From NCBI GenBank assembly GCA_964057225.1, contig OZ059897.1:5518001-5582000 (forward strand): a stretch of 64,000 nt of DNA, in the 5' to 3' direction. The notes beneath the pieces were generated by a model, which worked only from the letters and a program-made list of their open reading frames with translations, ran no database searches and was not told the DNA's origin. The position numbers and the translations under genes are program-made. Positions within the stretch are counted from its first letter, which is position 1, and every line of letters begins with the position of its first letter. Source of the DNA: Auanema rhodensis. Taxonomy: Eukaryota; Nematoda; Chromadorea; Rhabditida; Rhabditidae. Positions 1-10,536 of this stretch are shown in pieces.

Positions 1-663
1 ACGTGACGCCACAACGAAACTTCATTTCTATTTAGCGTAGAAGCACACAGCGGTTGTGATTTCATATATTTTATTGTAAAACAAATTAATTTATTTGTAA
101 AAAGTACAATATTGACTTGCTAATATGGGTTAAGCATTTTCATCCTGCAATCATTATCATAACTCTTGTTTCTTCTATCTATTTTTCTCATTTGAGAAGT
201 TTTTTTTTTGTTGTTATAATTTTTTAAACTTTTTATCTATCGTACTTTCTCATATAAATGTTATTTCGGGTCAAAATAGGAACCAAAATGCCTAGTTTAC
301 TTTAAAAATTCAATATCGCCGCCATTCTCGATCTAAAGCTCTTCTTATTTCTTTTCTTTTTAAACATTATATTTTTCTTTTTGCTGCATGTTTTTTTTGT
401 TTTGGTGCCAGGTATGTAAATATGGTTACCTCTTACCTATTCTGATCTCAATAAATTATATATTTTTTTTTGTTTTAAACTTATATATCATTATTTTAAA
501 ATAAATAAATATAAAAAATATGTATAGATCTACATATATAGATAATTCGAGAAAGAAATACAATGCTGTCCGCAATTAACTATGCATATAGTAAATGACG
601 ATCAAAATATGTAAATTTCAAAATTTCATTCATTTTTTTCAACCTTAAAGCAAACGCTTATAT
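1..663. other. AT-rich flank, no gene seen
   Basis: No open frame or convincing exon was found on either strand. The right end probably contains the 3' untranslated region of the minus-strand cystatin-like gene that stops at 664. Confidence 0.5.
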
Positions 664-1346
664 CTATATTTGACAATAGGTTTCTTGCTCAATAGACGAA
701 TAATCCCGTTCATTCCATGCTAATGTTGTATGGCAAAGCTGGAAAAATGGAATAAATACTATTCATGAATATACAAACCGATTAATACAACATGAAACTA
801 GAACTTACAACTTTTTGTTTTTCAGAACTGTCTAATTTGCACTTAGGAACTTGAGTCAGCGGTGTTTTCTGACAACGTAATTAGCTAAGCTAAGTTGCAG
901 TGAATAAGAGATTTACCTGAGGACAGCCACTTCGTTGAAAAGTTGTTTCGAATGAATATGTGGAATACATTTTGCCATTATTGATTACTGAAACCTAAAA
1001 CATGTAGAAAAGTTAGAAAACGATGAGGGTGAACAAAGTTTGTACTTTGGTAGCATGATGTTTATTGGATGTTGCTATCCACCAGTTTGAGTCATGAATC
1101 TGTCTATTTGCTTCAGGTGTCACACTCTTGTTAATTAGATCCTATAATAAAAATATTTTGAAAAATATAATTTTTAAATTGAAAAAAATCACAAAGTCGA
1201 AATTAAATTTTTCAAAAGAAATAAAAGTAAGAAGAAGGATCTACCTGTAAAGTTGAATCATTATCTGGAACGGATATCTTTTTACCAGTAGATGCACTGT
1301 TGGAAATATTAATAAGGCAAGATAGTAAAAAGATGATTTTAATCAT
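664..1346 (-). CDS. Small secreted cystatin-like protein (5 exons, 136 aa)
   Basis: Exons in transcript order: 1346-1245, 1141-1046, 994-917, 868-809, 738-664. All junctions are phase 0, with GTAGAT, GTACAA, GTAAAT and GTAAGT donors and TATAG, TTTTAG, GTCAG and TTCCAG acceptors. The protein starts MIKIIFLLSCLINISNS, a clear signal peptide. The C-terminal half has four cysteines. Their spacings are 12, 12 and 20 residues, and the last pair, with a Trp six residues after the third Cys, resembles the second disulphide loop of type 2 cystatins. A central VSVINNG sits where cystatins carry the QxVxG inhibitory loop, so that loop looks degenerate. Family knowledge: cystatins inhibit papain-like cysteine proteases outside the cell or in endolysosomes. 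Inhibitory activity here is doubtful. An unrelated small secreted protein with convergent cysteines is the alternative. Confidence 0.6.
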
Positions 1347-3132
1347 GTCGACACAAAGATAATGAAAATTCTTGATGGTGAGTATCGAATAAATATATCT
1401 AAAAATGTCAAATATTGACAGAAGTTATTGGAAAAATGCTGTGATATCATGAAAAATGGAACACAATTCTGCAACAAAGATGAGTCATATTTAACCATTT
1501 TTATATATGTATAGTAATGAAGAGTGAAAATATTTATGAAAATAACTTCTAAACTAGCAGGCTTATTATTAAAATGAAAAAAAAATGGGAAAACCAGCAA
1601 TGAATAGATGGGAATAATAATGCGAAAAAAATTTCTTTTTTTTTCATTGAGAATAAAAGAGCTCAAATGATTGGAGCGAGATCAAATACTTTTGACAAAC
1701 TTTGCGGTGTTTCTGAATCTCACAAGTCAAACGTTGGACTGAAACGACGCATTATGATTACCATCGAGGACGTTGTCACGCATGTCAACGTAAACGTCAT
1801 ATAGTTATTCGGAACAAACAGGATAGGCTTTCTTGAAATCAGTAAAAAAGCAGAAAAAAGGTCAATTCAGCAAGTTTCGCTAGACAAGTTTATGTGTCAA
1901 ATCAAAGTTGAAAACGTTAAGTAAACTATAGCATTCTATTCTAATATTAGATAACTTTCAAGCAGTCTATCTATGTCTATACATTTGAACCTCGTCAACC
2001 ATTATGTGTACTTATTTCTTTCATGTTTTTTTTCTTAATAACCTACTTCAGACGTAAACTTTATTCCCGTGTGAGAGGGATCGACGAGAGATATGGATTC
2101 ATCAAATAAAAAATATTTGATTTTAGGACAACTTAGAAATTTTAAAAGTCAAGATAGCAAATAGCTTCATTTTTTCAATTCTTTCCTCATTCTCCTTCTA
2201 TCTATCTCTCTCCCCCCACTACTCTCTCTCCCTCTTTCACTCTTCTCTCTCTCTCTCTCTCTCCCTCTCTCTTTAAATATTTTTTTCGATATCTCTACAT
2301 CTTTTATCTCCGTTTTTCCCTAATTTCAACTTTTTGTCTAGTATTTGCAAAAAAACAGTTGTAGGATGATCTTATTTCAATTCGTGAAAGATGTTACTTT
2401 AGCGTTTGTGCAATGGAAGTTGATCTTTTCATTTATGTTTCGTGGGTTTCTTAAGGAAGTACATCCTCAGTTTTTCTATTATTCGCTTCTATTGTCTTAT
2501 TATTTCATAAATCATGCTTTGTTTTAATTATAATTATTATTATATATTTAATTAATATAATATGTTTCATATTATAATATTATAATATATTCCTTTTTCT
2601 CTTTTTATGTGCTGGCGCCAGGGGAAATCGATAATCAGTAGCAACAGCCAGCAAATTCTTTTGTTGTCTTCGCAGCATTTATCTAACTATCTATCTAAAT
2701 TATATTTTAAGTATTATAAAGATATAATAGTTGAAAACTATTGAAAAATAATCAATAATTTGCCTTCCTTTCCTAGGTTTAAAACTGATTTTTCAAAATG
2801 ATTTTTGACAACGGTTTATCATTATTTTCATCAATAAAATATTCTCACATTCAACATTGTTTCAATACAATTATAATGAATTTAAAATATTTTTTATAAA
2901 TTAAAATATTTGTATAATCTATATAGCATATTATATTCGAAACTTCCTAATTTTAGTTTTAAAAAAAGCTATATAAATAAGTTGAAATGAATGTATTGGC
3001 AATATTCGTTGCATTTTAATTAAATGAATTTAATAACTTTTTATATTATTTATTTGTTTTTTATATTAATGAATTCATAGAAAATATTAATGTGTTTTTT
3101 TTTCAGTGATTATCCTTATTACGTGTAATAAT
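1347..3132. other. Divergent intergenic region with CT tract
   Basis: This region lies between the divergent cystatin-like and GGCT genes and probably carries both promoters. It contains a CT-rich tract (about 2214-2272) and TA-rich stretches. A 60-codon plus-strand frame at 2345-2527 begins on a non-ATG codon and has no splice or family support. Confidence 0.5.
2214..2272. repeat. CT-rich simple repeat
   Basis: Imperfect (CT)n on the plus strand, interrupted by CCC and TTT; one of many polypyrimidine/polypurine tracts in the window. Confidence 0.9.
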
Positions 3133-3848
3133 ATGAGTTTTTTTTACTATTTCGCTTATGGTAGCAATCTTTTAAAAGAAAGAATTAGAGTTCAAGTTTG
3201 TTAATTTAAAATATACTAATTGAATATGTTTTCTTCAGAATAAAGGAGCAGAATATGTATGCAATGGTTGTTTGAATGACTTCAAATTGACGTTCGTTCG
3301 CGATTCTCAAAGATGGAAAGGAGGTCTTGCTACTGTTCTACAAGAATCAGGAAAACAAGTATGCTTTTTCTTTTCAATAATAAAATATGAATCCTTTATA
3401 TTTTCCAGGTATGGGGTTGTGTATGGAAAGTGCCAATGGAATACTCGCCAGAATTAGATAAACAAGAGTGTGGTTATCATCGTTTAACTGGTATTACTTT
3501 TAATTTACATATTTAAAACTTGACATATCTTTAGTTCCTATTGTTTGTCAAGATTCTTCTATTATCGAATGTCGTACTTACCAATTTTCTGATTTAACAG
3601 CTGAAATACGTGCACCTTCCCCACATTACAAGGTTCGAGTGTTAAAAAACAATTTTTAGTCTCCTGATATTCACATTCTGAATACATGTTATCACCTGTT
3701 TCAGACTGTTATAGTATCGGGTGCTGTTGAGCATGATTTGCCTGCGGATTATATCAAGAAACTAAATGAAATTGAGGACAATGGCTACAAGGGAACTGTT
3801 GAAGTTGATCTTGAAGTCATTCGAGCTTTAAACGTTTCCATAAATTAA
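3133..3848 (+). CDS. GGCT: Gamma-glutamylcyclotransferase (GGCT-like), 168 aa
   Basis: Five exons: 3133-3195, 3239-3358, 3409-3490, 3535-3632, 3705-3848. The protein opens MSFFYYFAYGSNLL, the YGSN substrate-binding loop at residues 9-12. It continues with a beta-barrel core (W63GCVW) and LDKQE, where Glu81 aligns with the catalytic glutamate of human GGCT (SLDEQE). A basic/aromatic PSPHYK motif and a C-terminal LPADYIKKLNEIE segment also match that enzyme. Known family reaction: gamma-glutamyl dipeptides are converted to 5-oxoproline plus a free amino acid in the cytosol, part of glutathione (gamma-glutamyl) turnover. At 168 aa it is slightly shorter than the 188-aa human protein, mainly at the ends. 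An AATAAA at 3898 is a likely polyadenylation signal. The gene converges on the LEA-like gene only 165 bp away. Confidence 0.92.
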
Positions 3849-4013
3849 ACTTTAAAACTTTATTAACAGTACGTTTAAGAAAACAAAAGCTAAAAATAAT
3901 AAACAGAGATCAACTTTAGTCTGATTATTATGTTTATTTACATTATAACGAAGTTTAACTATATTAGTTACAAATAAATTTTTAAATTTACAATTCTTGT
4001 ACATAATATATAA
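3849..4013. terminator. Convergent 3' ends with polyA signals
   Basis: AATAAA at 3898-3903 serves the plus-strand GGCT gene. TTTATT at 3933-3938 is an AATAAA on the minus strand, 76 bp past the LEA-like stop. The two 3' untranslated regions must therefore abut or overlap. Confidence 0.6.
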
Positions 4014-7000
4014 TTATTTTCCAAACAATTTGTCAACGGTATTGGATGCACTACCAAGCATTCCTTGAGCAACGTCAGTTACTTCATCTTCAATAGCATT
4101 TTCAAAGCTCGCAGCTCCATCCACAAAAGCTTTACCAGCATCAGAAGCCTTCTCTCCCATGTTGCCTATACCATCCTTGGTTTGATTGAATGCATCGCGA
4201 GCAGTATCAGAAGCAGCGTTTCCAGCCTTTTTAGCTTCATCTACGGCGGTGGTTCCAGTATCAGAAACCTTCTCCCCCATGTTGTTTATACCGTCTTTTG
4301 CCTGATTGAAAGCATCGTGAGCAGCATCTGAGGCCTTCTGTCCCATGTTGCTTATGCCGTCTTTTGCTTGATTGAAAGCATTGTGAGCAGCATCTGAAGC
4401 CTTCTGTCCCATGTTGCTTATTCCGTCTTTTGCTTGATTGAAAGCATCGTGAGCAGCATCAGAAGCAACATTTCCAGATTTTTTAGTTTCATCCACGGCG
4501 GTTGCTCCAGCATCTGAAGCCTTCTCTCCCATGTTGCTTATGCCGTCTTTTGCTTGATTGAAAGCATTGTGAGCAGCATCTGAAGCCTTCTGTCCCATGT
4601 TGCTTATGCCGTCTTTTGCTTGATTGAAAGCATCGTGAGCAGCATCTGAAGCATTCTGTCCCATGTTGCTTATACCGTCTTTTGTTTGATTGAAAGTTTC
4701 GCGAGCAGCATCAGAAGCAGCATTTCCAGCCTTTTTAGCTTCATCTATGGCGGTTGCTCCAGTATCTGAAGCCTTCTCTCCCATGTTGCTTATACCGTCT
4801 TTTGCTTGATTGAAAGCATCGTGAGCAGCATCTGAAGCCTTCTGTCCCATGTTGCTTAAACCGTCTTTTGCTTGATTGAAAGCATCGTGAGCAGCATCTG
4901 AAGCCTTCTGTCCCATGTTGCTTATACCATCTTTTGTTTGATTGAAAGTTTCACGAGCAGCATCAGAAGCGGCATTTCCAGCTTTTTTAGTTTCATCCAC
5001 GGCGGTTGCTCCAGCATCTGAAGCCTTCTCTCCCATGTTGCTTATACCATCTTTTGCTTGATTGAAAGTATCGCAAGCAGCATCAGAAACCGCATTTCCA
5101 GCTTTTTTAACTTCATCTATGGCGGTAGTTCCAGCATCTGAAGCCTTCTCTCCCATGTTGCTTAAACCATCTTTTGCTTGATTGAAAGTATCGCAAGCAG
5201 CATCAGAAGCAGCATTTCCAGCTTTTTTAGTTTCATCCACGGCGGTTGCTCCAGCATCTGAAGCCTTCTCTCCCATGTTGCTTAAACCATCTTTTGCTTG
5301 ATTGAAAGTATCGCAAGCAGCATCAGAAACCGCATTTCCAGCTTTTTTAACTTCATCTATGGCGGTAGTTCCAGCATCTGAAGCCTTCTCTCCCATGTTG
5401 CTTAAACCATCTTTTGTTTGATTGAAAGCATCGTTGGCAGCATCAGAAGCAGCACTTCCGATGCTTTTAGCTCCATCCACTACAGTAGTACCAGCATCAG
5501 CAACTTTTTCTCCGATGTGGCTTATACTTTCTCGGGTTTGACTGACGGCATTGTGAGCAGCCCCAGAAGCCTGCTCTCCCATGTGGCTGATACCTTCCTT
5601 TGCATTCAATACTACGTCTATTCCTGATCCGCCAACATCCATAACTGTTTCTAGTACTGAGAGTCCAGCTTCGACGGCTTGCTCACCAAACCATTCGGCT
5701 CCATCTTTTGTTTTACCCAAAATTGTTGATGCTCCTTCGTAAATAGTATGTGCTCCTGCAACAGCAGCATCGACAACAACTGAGCCGGCGTTAGACATGA
5801 CTTCTCCAGCTTCAATAGCTGCTTCACTCATGTCTTGTAGTACTTCTTCTGGTTCCTGGTCTGGTGCATGGTTACCAAAGTTGCCTGAATCAGATATGTG
5901 AACCCATTCAGATTCATGATGATCATTATCATGATCATCAGAATTTATTTCTTCTGTAACATATTTCACATAACTATATCATTTTTTTGATAATAGTTAA
6001 TAGACACAGGTATAAAGGTTAATAACTGCGGGAAAACATCTCTACTTAAGTTCTATATAGATAAGTAAACTCGAACTACGAACTACATTTTTTCTCTATT
6101 CTACACATTTTTTAGAGGAAAATGATGAAATTTGGAAGAATATCACAATAGTAATTTATAATATATTTCATTCTTTTTATTTCACAAGAATACATATAAG
6201 AATTCCAAGAACATCTTTTTCCACTATTTTCAAAGAAAGCTTCATTTTCTAATTTTTAGAAAAATTAGTTTTCTAAAAACAAATTAATTCTATGACAGGT
6301 TAAAACAATATTATGAATCAAACATTGATACGAAAGCACAACAGGTGATGATTGAGTTATTCTACTTACTCTGTTTGGCCGCTGTGTATCCTCCGGTTAC
6401 AACCTTTCCGACTAAAATTTATTTTATAAACTTGAAAAGATTCTAAATCTCACTCTCTCCTTCCACGTCATCAATGACTGGCTCATGATCCTTGGAGAAG
6501 TCACCAAGATCTTTCTTTAAATCTGCTGAAATATTACATTAAAATGTTTTCAACAGCAATTTTGATTCGCCATACCAGTGTTCTGTTTGCCAAGAGCTCC
6601 ACCAACTTTTCCAACTGAAATAAAATTATTTGAAGAAAAAGTTAGCATTCGAATATTTGGGGAACTTACGTAAGGCTCCAATACCAGCTTGGATCTTTTC
6701 TAAATCTTCTTTGGTCATCTGAATTGCACCATCAGATGTCTGCTTGGTGGTACTTGCTGAACGTCTACATAAGTATTGCTAGTTTGCTCTTATTGTACCT
6801 GCAGCGCTAGCGCCTTCCTTAACTTTATCAGCTCCTTCAGCTGTCTTCTCGCTGATCACAGCTCCAATATCTTTTGCGATCCCAAGAATATTGCCTAGGA
6901 AATCACTAGAATCTGAAAATTTGTTTATTATTGTCAGCATTACGATGAATAATCTAACGATTTGCTGGTTGTTCACTGGACGTCTTGGTATCGCTGGAAC

Positions 7001-8294
7001 TTGACAGTTGGACTTTGCCTCCTTGGGCATCAACTTTACCGACTGAAATTGAAAAATAAAAAAAACGAATAGGAATAAAAATTTCACCAGTTTCCTCAAC
7101 ATTGTCTTTGTTTGAGTAGTTTTGATATGCTTCCGTAGCTTTAGCAACTAAATTTGTAAAAGATATAGAAAAGTTATTGAAGTGAAAAGTACCCAAAGCT
7201 CCAATGCCAGCTTGAAGTTTTTCTAAGTCTTCCTTTGTCATCTTGACAGCTCCTTCGGCTGCATCTTTAGTTTTATCAGCTGAAATATTCAGTATTTTGT
7301 GATAAAAACCCACTCGTTCGTAGTTCTAACAGATATAAATATCATATTTTTATGAAGATAAGCCAATAAAAATAAATGTTAGTAATCAAATTTGAACTAA
7401 ATGAATTTGTTATTGCAATCGATGAACTAATCTCATTTTTCAAGTGACATCGTATAAATAAGAGTTCAATCACAATCTAATGATTTGAACTTTTGAAATT
7501 AAAGTTGTACTTTATCGAAAACACGAGAAAAAGTAACTGAAGATCTAACCTGCTGTTGAAGCTCCTTGCTTAGCTGCATCAGCACCTTCTTTGCTTTTAT
7601 CACCAACAACTTTTCCTACCTCCTGTGCAATTCCAAGGATTCCACTGAGCAAATCATTCTTGGAATCTGAAAAATAAATTTTGGCCAATTTTATTCCAGA
7701 AAGTCTGACTATCTGATGATGTAGGTGCTGGAGTAGACCCTAAAATATTGACGATGACAATATCGCAAATCGAAGATTAGTATTTACCTGGAGCAGCTTG
7801 TTTAGAAGCATCTCCTTGTCCTTGCTGCCATGTTTTACCAATCTCCTGTGCCATCCCAAGGAATCCTGATAGGACATCAGAGGCTTCTAAATCGCGAATC
7901 ATTATTATCATCAAGTTAAATAGGCAGAAGCCCAATACTTACGGTTTTGTTGAGCAGTTTGTTGATTTTGCTCTTTTGGAGTATCTTGTTGTGGATTTTG
8001 TTGATTTTGATTATTGGGTTGTTGCTGTTCAGCGATATTATTCATCGCTTGTTTAGCTGAAATCAGAGAAAATTAAATAATTAAAGTTTTTTTATTGAAA
8101 AAGATTTCTACAATACAGCATAGCACAACCGGTTCACAAAGAAACACCAAAGAAAATAACATGAAAGCAAGAAGTAAACGTCAAATTTACGTGAAATTTA
8201 CGTGAAATTTACGTGAAAATATAATTTTTTATATGTAAATTTATGAAATAAAAATTAAAATAAACTAACCAGAGTTTAATAGTGAACTGAACAT
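4014..8294 (-). CDS. lea-1: Group 3 LEA-like repeat protein, ~969 aa (14 exons)
   Basis: Exons: 8294-8270, 8056-7943, 7886-7788, 7739-7710, 7666-7550, 7279-7193, 7147-7088, 7042-6959, 6912-6799, 6756-6670, 6614-6576, 6525-6454, 6411-6370, 5953-4014. All internal junctions are phase 1. A Gln/Asn-rich N-terminus is followed by related exon-encoded units with cores such as GILGIA..GK and EGADxxKEGAS. An acidic stretch comes next (residues ~320-365), then ~500 residues of Ala/Asp/Lys/Gly-rich amphipathic repeats (cores FNQAKDGISNMG and ASDAA) in 22-aa and 40-aa units. This matches group 3 LEA proteins, which protect cells during desiccation or osmotic stress by folding into helices on drying. Orthology to C. 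elegans lea-1 is inferred. The large last exon has no in-frame ATG at its start but does have an acceptor (TGTTACAG), so it joins upstream exons. Internal promoters could still give shorter isoforms. Confidence 0.82.
4150..5460 (-). repeat. Tandem coding repeats (66-bp and 120-bp units) in LEA gene
   Basis: DNA-level tandem units lie inside the last LEA exon. A 66-bp unit encodes a 22-residue repeat (two 11-mers). A 120-bp unit encodes a 40-residue repeat that adds a TTAIDEVKKAGNAV-type linker. Blocks at 5041-5160 and 5281-5400 are nearly identical over 120 bp at a 240-bp period, which indicates recent duplication or gene conversion. Confidence 0.9.
8189..8220. repeat. Three tandem ACGTGAAATTT units in LEA intron 1
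   Basis: An 11-bp unit (ACGTGAAATTT) repeats at exactly 11-bp spacing, starting at 8189, 8200 and 8211, inside the first intron of the LEA-like gene. It belongs to a window-wide family of ACGTGA clusters and is a candidate transcription-factor binding array. Confidence 0.7.
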
Positions 8295-9732
8295 GATTAT
8301 TATCTCGTTTATATATCTGAAAATGATAGAATTATAAACGATAAGCTTAAACAACTTCCACGAAACATAGAAATGGTTAAAATAAAATAAAAAAAAAAGA
8401 ATGAAAAATATTGGAAAATAAAGAACAAAAAATATAAAAACTAGTATATGTATAGAAATATTTAATAGCTACAATTTTTTCTGCAGAAAGAATGCTTTTG
8501 AATGATAGAACATGATAAGTTGAAGCGTAAAATGAAGAAGGGAATACGAAGAGAAAATAATGTTTGAAATACAAACATAAACGTGAAGAAACGGTGGGCT
8601 TTCTGAAAGAAAAATCGACAATCAAGCAAACATAGTTTCAGTTAAAATGTCCATTTTATCTTTGAAAATGAAACGAAAAATCAGCAACTCATCACGTGCG
8701 ATTCGTTTTTTCGAGGTGAAAAGGGTAGTTGGTTGGTTGGATGGTTGTTACGAGAATACTGCAGAAGAGATTGGTCGAGAAAAAGAGAGATAGAGATAGA
8801 ATTAGAGAAATAGAGATAGAATATAGAATATGTGAATATGAGATGATGAGAAGAACGTTCATGATCACACAATGAGAACAACAAATGAAAATAATTTAAA
8901 AGTTTGTTTCAGATGGGGACATCAACTGGAAACTGACCTTATGACCGACTACGAAATAAATATTTCGAAATGTTCAAAACAAAAAGCAAAGAACTACAGA
9001 TATCATATCGACTCCTGCTCTTCATCTCGTGAAAATATGCTTGTCATCACTGACACATTTTCGAAAAAGAAGAAAAAACATGTTTTTTACGATGTAATTA
9101 GAGAAGAAATTACAAATAAATCGAAGAAAAAAAGTCAAATTTAAAAAAATTGCTAAAGAAATCAACATAAAGAAAGAAAATACTATTTAGATAACAGCAT
9201 CAATGTCTTACGTATTGATATTCGATGTGAACATGCTGAACCTAAGAACAGGTTTTTTAGATTCAAAACAAAAAAAATCTTTGAAGAGAATTAGAAGAAA
9301 TTTAATTATTCGTTAAATAAAATATTTTATAAGTTCATAGAAATATTCTAATTATTGAAATAGAAATGTATATAAATGAAGTTAGTCAGTCAAATAACAA
9401 CTACTTCAACGAAAAGCTCATAGATTAGAGGACAAGATTTGCAGTCAGTCATTCAGTTTTAGGTGAAAATCATGTATATAACACAGAAAGAACTAACACA
9501 AGGGGTATCCAAATAGCAATGAAAGAAAGAGAAAGTATCTGAAAAACATAAACTTGCTGAAGATGATATGTTGAAACAAAAATACAAATTAAGTTCAAAA
9601 ACTTTCTTTTCATCAAGCTTTCAATTAAGTTCAAATATTTATTGTAACAATTCAAATGTTCTATTTTATTTCAAAACAGTTTAAAAACAAAATTTTATTT
9701 GAATAAATTAATTGAAAAGTGATAATTTAATC

Positions 9733-9754
9733 ATATATATATATATATATATAT
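9733..9754. repeat. (TA)n microsatellite
   Basis: Nearly pure alternating TA tract. Confidence 0.9.
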
Positions 9755-9942
9755 GCATGAATAATGCTCGAAATGTGGATAAAAACTTCGTTAACATTGG
9801 ATAATAGTATAAATAAATATTTTTTCTATTCAGTAGTTCAATACCGATGATATAATTTTATTTTTTATATTTAAACCATTTAAATTTTTAAATTGTACTT
9901 TGTTGCTAAATATCCACGTATACATTAAGCAGTAAGCATTTT

Positions 9943-9955
9943 GAGAGAGAGAGAA

Positions 9956-9994
<39 letters not shown>

Positions 9995-10019
9995 AAGAGA
10001 AAGAGAGAGAGAGAGAAAA
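9943..10019. repeat. GA-rich microsatellite
   Basis: Long (GA)n on the plus strand with AAA interruptions; it generates a spurious Arg/Glu open frame. Confidence 0.95.
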
Positions 10020-10536
10020 GAAAAAACAATCTTTTTCCAGCAGTAAAAATACTATTTTTACACGAATCAATAAAACATTCAATGTCTCTCTATATATTTA
10101 TTCATATTAAAAAGAAAAAAAAGAAAAAAATATATTACATAGCAGTCTGCTCTAAATTCATAAGATAACGCTGTTAGGGAAGTCACAAGAAATGCAACAA
10201 AAACAATTAATGAACAGAATTTCAAATGAAATAAGAGAGCAAAAGTAAAGAATAGCAAGAGGTAGATTGAGAGGAATATTTAAAACACAAAAAGAAAATT
10301 ATAAGAAGCAGATATAGCAGAGAAATAACGAGACAGCTAAAGTAGTAGTAGTAGTAGTTGAGAGACAAAAATAGAGAGACGAATACATGCAACTTCTTAT
10401 ATTAATATTCTACATAATATATCTATAACTATATATGTATGTATCTAAAGAGATTGAAGTTATTCTACAAAACAAAAATATATTTTACAACTATATTACA
10501 TTAGTATTCAATGAATGATACTACGAAGATATTATC

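Larger units (their letters stand above)
8295..10536. other. Upstream region of LEA gene, no gene seen
   Basis: AT-rich, with a (TA)n tract at about 9733-9754 and a GA-rich tract at about 9943-10019. Plus-strand frames at 8872-9144 and 9941-10168 are Lys/Arg/Glu low-complexity products of A- and GA-rich DNA, without splice or family support. The right end is 3' flank of the next minus-strand gene. Confidence 0.5.

Noticed and set aside
1343-1666. 107-codon minus-strand frame
   Set aside because: Phe/Ile/Tyr-rich AT-driven frame overlapping the start of the cystatin-like gene in another frame.
4065-5627. Plus-strand open frames opposite the LEA repeats (4065-4331, 5418-5627)
   Set aside because: Antisense shadows of the repetitive LEA coding exon; no splice signals or family match.
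6443-6453. Stop at 6443 as the end of a separate 312-aa gene
   Set aside because: A GTGAGA donor just before it joins in phase to a well-defined 42-bp exon and on to the large repeat exon, which lacks its own ATG.
8872-9144. 90-codon plus-strand Lys/Ser-rich frame
   Set aside because: A-rich intergenic DNA, no splice or family support, ends in poly-Lys.
9941-10168. Arg/Glu/Lys frame
   Set aside because: Translation of a GA microsatellite and poly-A runs.
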